Shown piece after piece: positions 22,837 through 24,660 of a DNA stretch of 24,660 nucleotides. Made by a program: the position numbers and the translations under genes. Source of the stretch: an uncultured Bacteroidales bacterium (GTDB lineage Bacteria > Bacteroidota > Bacteroidia > Bacteroidales > F082); contig CALFIT010000222.1 in NCBI GenBank assembly GCA_937877465.1, forward strand, positions 1 to 24,660. The letters are read 5' to 3'. Under the pieces are notes generated by a model, which saw only the letters and a list, made by a program, of their open reading frames with translations, had not been told where the DNA came from and made no database searches. The first letter of the stretch is position 1; each line of letters opens with the position of its first letter.

Positions 22837-23229
22837 TCAAAACTGCTCCACAATCTTCTTCTGCACCTCGCGAAACTCCTCGTCGCTCATCTTGACGTGG
22901 GGTTTCTTGAAGTCCATGTCGCCCTCTTGGGTGATGGGGATGAGGTGGATGTGGGCGTGAGGCACTTCGAGGCCGATGACGGCCACGCCGATGCGTTTGC
23001 ATGGCACGGCCTTCTCGATGGCCTTGGCCACTTTCTTGGCGAAGACCATCATGGCACCGATTTCGTCGTCGTCGAGGTTGAAGATGTAGTCGTCCTCGCG
23101 CTTGGGAATCACCAATGTGTGACCCACGGCCACGGGGTTGATGTCCATGAAGGCGAAGAAACGCTCGTCCTCGGCAATCTTGTAGCAAGGGATTTCCCCT
23201 TTCACGATTCTTGTGAATATGGTAGCCAT
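22837..23229 (-). CDS. HIT (histidine triad) family nucleotide-binding protein, 130 aa
   Basis: This small cytoplasmic hydrolase belongs to the Hint/HIT family, which removes groups from the alpha-phosphate of nucleotides such as AMP-lysine, AMP-NH2 or dinucleoside polyphosphates. The signature VPHAHIHLIP gives His91, His93 and His95, the catalytic triad that forms the nucleotidyl-histidine intermediate. The N-terminal pattern TIFTRIVKGEIPCYKIAEDE and FMDINPVAVGHTLVIPKR is classic for Hint proteins; length is usual. It starts 11 bp after the greA stop and is therefore in the same operon. The precise substrate is not predictable from sequence. Confidence 0.95.
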   Translation of the reverse strand: MATIFTRIVKGEIPCYKIAEDERFFAFMDINPVAVGHTLVIPKREDDYIFNLDDDEIGAMMVFAKKVAKAIEKAVPCKRIGVAVIGLEVPHAHIHLIPITQEGDMDFKKPHVKMSDEEFREVQKKIVEQF

Positions 23230-23240
23230 GACAATGGGGT

Positions 23241-23714
23241 TTAGCGTGAGATTTCTACGATTTCAAAATGCACCTTGCCGGCGGGGACTTGGATTTCGGC
23301 CACGTCGCCCACTTGCTTGCCCAACAGGCCTTGTCCGATGGGCGAGTTGATGGAGAGCTTGCCTTCCTTGAAGTTGGCTTCCTTTTCGGGCACGATGGCG
23401 TAAGTCATCAGCATCCCCGACTTCACGTTCTTGATCTTGACTGTCGAGTAGAGCAGCACCTTCGAGTTGTCCATCTTCGACTCGTCGAGGATGCGGGCGT
23501 TGAAGATGAGGTCTTGCAACTCGGCAATCTTGGCTTCAAGCAAGCCTTGGGCTTCCTTGGCGGCGTCGTATTCGGCGTTTTCGGAGAGGTCGCCTTTGTC
23601 GCGGGCCTCTTGGATGGCCTGCACGATGCGCGGACGCTCGCGGAGAATCAGGTCGTCCAACTCTTCCTTCAGTTTCTGCAACCCTTCTTGGGTAAAGTAT
23701 TTGATTTCTGACAT
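23241..23714 (-). CDS. greA: Transcription elongation factor GreA, 157 aa
   Basis: GreA inserts its coiled coil into the RNA polymerase secondary channel and stimulates cleavage of backtracked RNA. The N-terminal antiparallel coiled coil (about 1-78: EGLQKLKEELDDLILRERPR) carries the acidic tip DLSENAEYDAAKE with Asp42 and Glu45, the residues that hold the catalytic magnesium. The C-terminal FKBP-like domain (about 80-157) contains SPIGQGLLGKQVGDVAEI. Length and motifs are those of functional GreA rather than an anti-Gre homolog. The HIT gene follows by 11 bp. An intrinsic-terminator-like hairpin (23744-23775) stands between the probable promoter (23794-23801) and the start codon, so leader attenuation is possible. 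Confidence 0.97.
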   Translation of the reverse strand: MSEIKYFTQEGLQKLKEELDDLILRERPRIVQAIQEARDKGDLSENAEYDAAKEAQGLLEAKIAELQDLIFNARILDESKMDNSKVLLYSTVKIKNVKSGMLMTYAIVPEKEANFKEGKLSINSPIGQGLLGKQVGDVAEIQVPAGKVHFEIVEISR

Positions 23715-23743
23715 GACGTTAGTTTTTGTTCAAAAAAAAAGTC

Positions 23744-23775
23744 AAAAAAGGAGACCCTTACCGAGATAAGGGTCT
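23744..23775 (-). terminator. Intrinsic-terminator-like hairpin in the greA leader
   Basis: On the minus strand AGACCCTTA-TCTCGG-TAAGGGTCT forms a perfect 9-bp stem, followed by CC and TTTTTT, then GAC and a second T run. It lies 54 bp past the stop of the PorV/PorQ-like gene but downstream of a TAnnTTTG box, so it could end that gene's transcript, truncate greA leader transcripts, or both. Confidence 0.8.
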
Positions 23776-23793
23776 TCTTTTGGTTTGCGACTG

Positions 23794-23801
23794 CAAAGAT
23801 A
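23794..23801 (-). promoter_or_regulatory. -7 box, probable greA promoter
   Basis: TATCTTTG, followed by CAGTC, on the minus strand fits TAnnTTTG, about 80 bp before the greA start. No other such box lies between the hairpin and the ATG. A -33 TTG is not evident. Confidence 0.45.
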
Positions 23802-23828
23802 CGAATTATTTCTTTTCCTGCGTCAGAA

Positions 23829-24660
23829 TTAGAAAATAATTCTTGCACCCACGCTGTGGGTTCCACCGAAGGTGTAGGTGTCCCTGTAGGAATAATCCAC
23901 AGCGAACTTCAAGCCGTCTTCCTTCTTCGACAGGGGGGCTTTCACCGAAACACCGGCGCTGAGGCCACGGTTGATGTTCATGCAATCGTCGATGTTGAGG
24001 ATGTCCTCATTCGACCAATGCGCGAACTGTCCCTTCTCGAAGGTATAGCCGGCACGCACCATCAGGATCTCTTTCCAGCCATACTCCAAGCCAACGATGA
24101 ACTGGTCGTTGGTGAAGGAGTTGGAGTTGAAGTTACCGGCAACGGTAATCCTGTTGGTTTCGGCAAACAGGAAGTCGTAGGCGGCTGCGATGCTCAACTG
24201 GGTGGGCAACTCGAAGTCGTCGACGCGCTGCACCATGGTGAACTGCTGGTTGCTGGACTGGTCCATGAACACGCGCAACGAGATACCGTCGCCCGAGAAC
24301 TTCATGGTGGGTCCGATGTTCTTCAGCGTGACGCCGAAGTGGATGTTGTCATAAGGACCGGTGACATACTGGATGCCAGCGTCGAGAGCGACGCCAACAC
24401 CGCCCATGTCCTTGATGGACTCGCTGATGATCTTCAAGTTGGCGCCGCCGCTGATGCTGTTGGAGAACGCTCTGGCAAACGACAAGTTGATGTTCATCAA
24501 AGTGGGTTTGAAAGTACCGAGGGTGTTCGGGTCGGGGTTCTGGGTCGTGGTAATCGGGATCTCGCCGATGCTGAACGACATGAACGACAGGCCCAACACA
24601 TTCGACTCGCCCACGCGAGCCAGCAGGCCGAAGGCCGAGATACGGGTGTCGTTGCCGATA
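23829..24660 (-). CDS. PorV/PorQ-family outer-membrane protein, C-terminal part (runs off the right edge)
   Basis: The frame is open through the window end (IGNDTRISAFGLLARVGES, then NVLGLSF...), so the true start is beyond 24660; a GTG at 24614 is not taken as the start. The sequence has the alternating beta-strand pattern of an outer-membrane barrel: LSFMSFSIGEIPITTT, NLKIISESIKDMGGVGVALD, GVTLKNIGPTMKFSGDGISL, FELPTQLSIAAAYDFLF, and a terminal strand GGTHSVGARIIF ending in Phe as barrels usually do. These blocks match the PorV/PorQ family, whose best-known member (PorV) shuttles cargo from the T9SS translocon to the attachment complex; many genomes carry further paralogs of unknown role. 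PorV itself, PorQ or a paralog cannot be told apart without the N-terminus. It precedes greA on the same strand. Confidence 0.8.
   Translation of the reverse strand, partial: IGNDTRISAFGLLARVGESNVLGLSFMSFSIGEIPITTTQNPDPNTLGTFKPTLMNINLSFARAFSNSISGGANLKIISESIKDMGGVGVALDAGIQYVTGPYDNIHFGVTLKNIGPTMKFSGDGISLRVFMDQSSNQQFTMVQRVDDFELPTQLSIAAAYDFLFAETNRITVAGNFNSNSFTNDQFIVGLEYGWKEILMVRAGYTFEKGQFAHWSNEDILNIDDCMNINRGLSAGVSVKAPLSKKEDGLKFAVDYSYRDTYTFGGTHSVGARIIF

Overview
The window looks like a chromosomal segment of a Bacteroidota (probably Bacteroidales-type) bacterium. The signs are two proteins with type IX secretion (T9SS) C-terminal sorting domains, a T9SS plug-type protein, a PorV/PorQ-type outer-membrane protein, a carboxypeptidase-regulatory-domain TonB receptor, an imelysin-like lipoprotein, and many start-proximal TAnnTTTG boxes, the -7 element read by the Bacteroidota primary sigma factor. 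No rRNA, tRNA, transposase, integrase or CRISPR array was found.

Layout. (1) 1-3129 is visibly AT-rich and accessory in character: the first 37 codons of an AlbA_2/Schlafen-type DNA-binding protein running off the left edge, a PIN-like nuclease, a lipoprotein with two Fn3-like modules and an imelysin domain, then a 477-bp non-coding block with two ~66-bp direct repeats around four copies of an exact 33-bp-period tandem repeat. (2) 3130-9175 holds the long single-chain purL and a one-polypeptide restriction-modification enzyme (nuclease, N6-methylase and target-recognition regions). (3) 9247-13649 has a secreted subtilisin-like protease with a T9SS tail, divergent from an ECF sigma factor / membrane protein / lipoprotein operon. 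(4) 13650-17371 has a small T9SS cargo protein convergent with a TonB receptor, separated by a bidirectional terminator and a dispersed-repeat-like palindrome. (5) 17372-18906 is an AAA/STAND-type ATPase gene bracketed by two identical 37-bp palindromic repeats, the upstream one overlapping its promoter. (6) 18907-24660, all on the minus strand, reads PorV/PorQ-like protein (cut by the right edge), greA, HIT protein, T9SS plug protein, priA.

How the genes relate. Purine synthesis (purL), replication restart (priA) and transcript cleavage (greA) are housekeeping. The envelope theme is protein export by T9SS: cargo (the protease and the 291-aa protein) and machinery-like proteins (plug, PorV/PorQ-like) lie within 15 kb of each other. 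Defence or mobility themes are the restriction enzyme, the PIN protein, the AlbA_2 protein and the repeat-flanked ATPase.

The observations most worth following are the repeat-bracketed ATPase cassette, the 66-bp/33-bp composite repeat beside purL, an intrinsic-terminator-like hairpin inside the greA leader, and the single-chain restriction enzyme.
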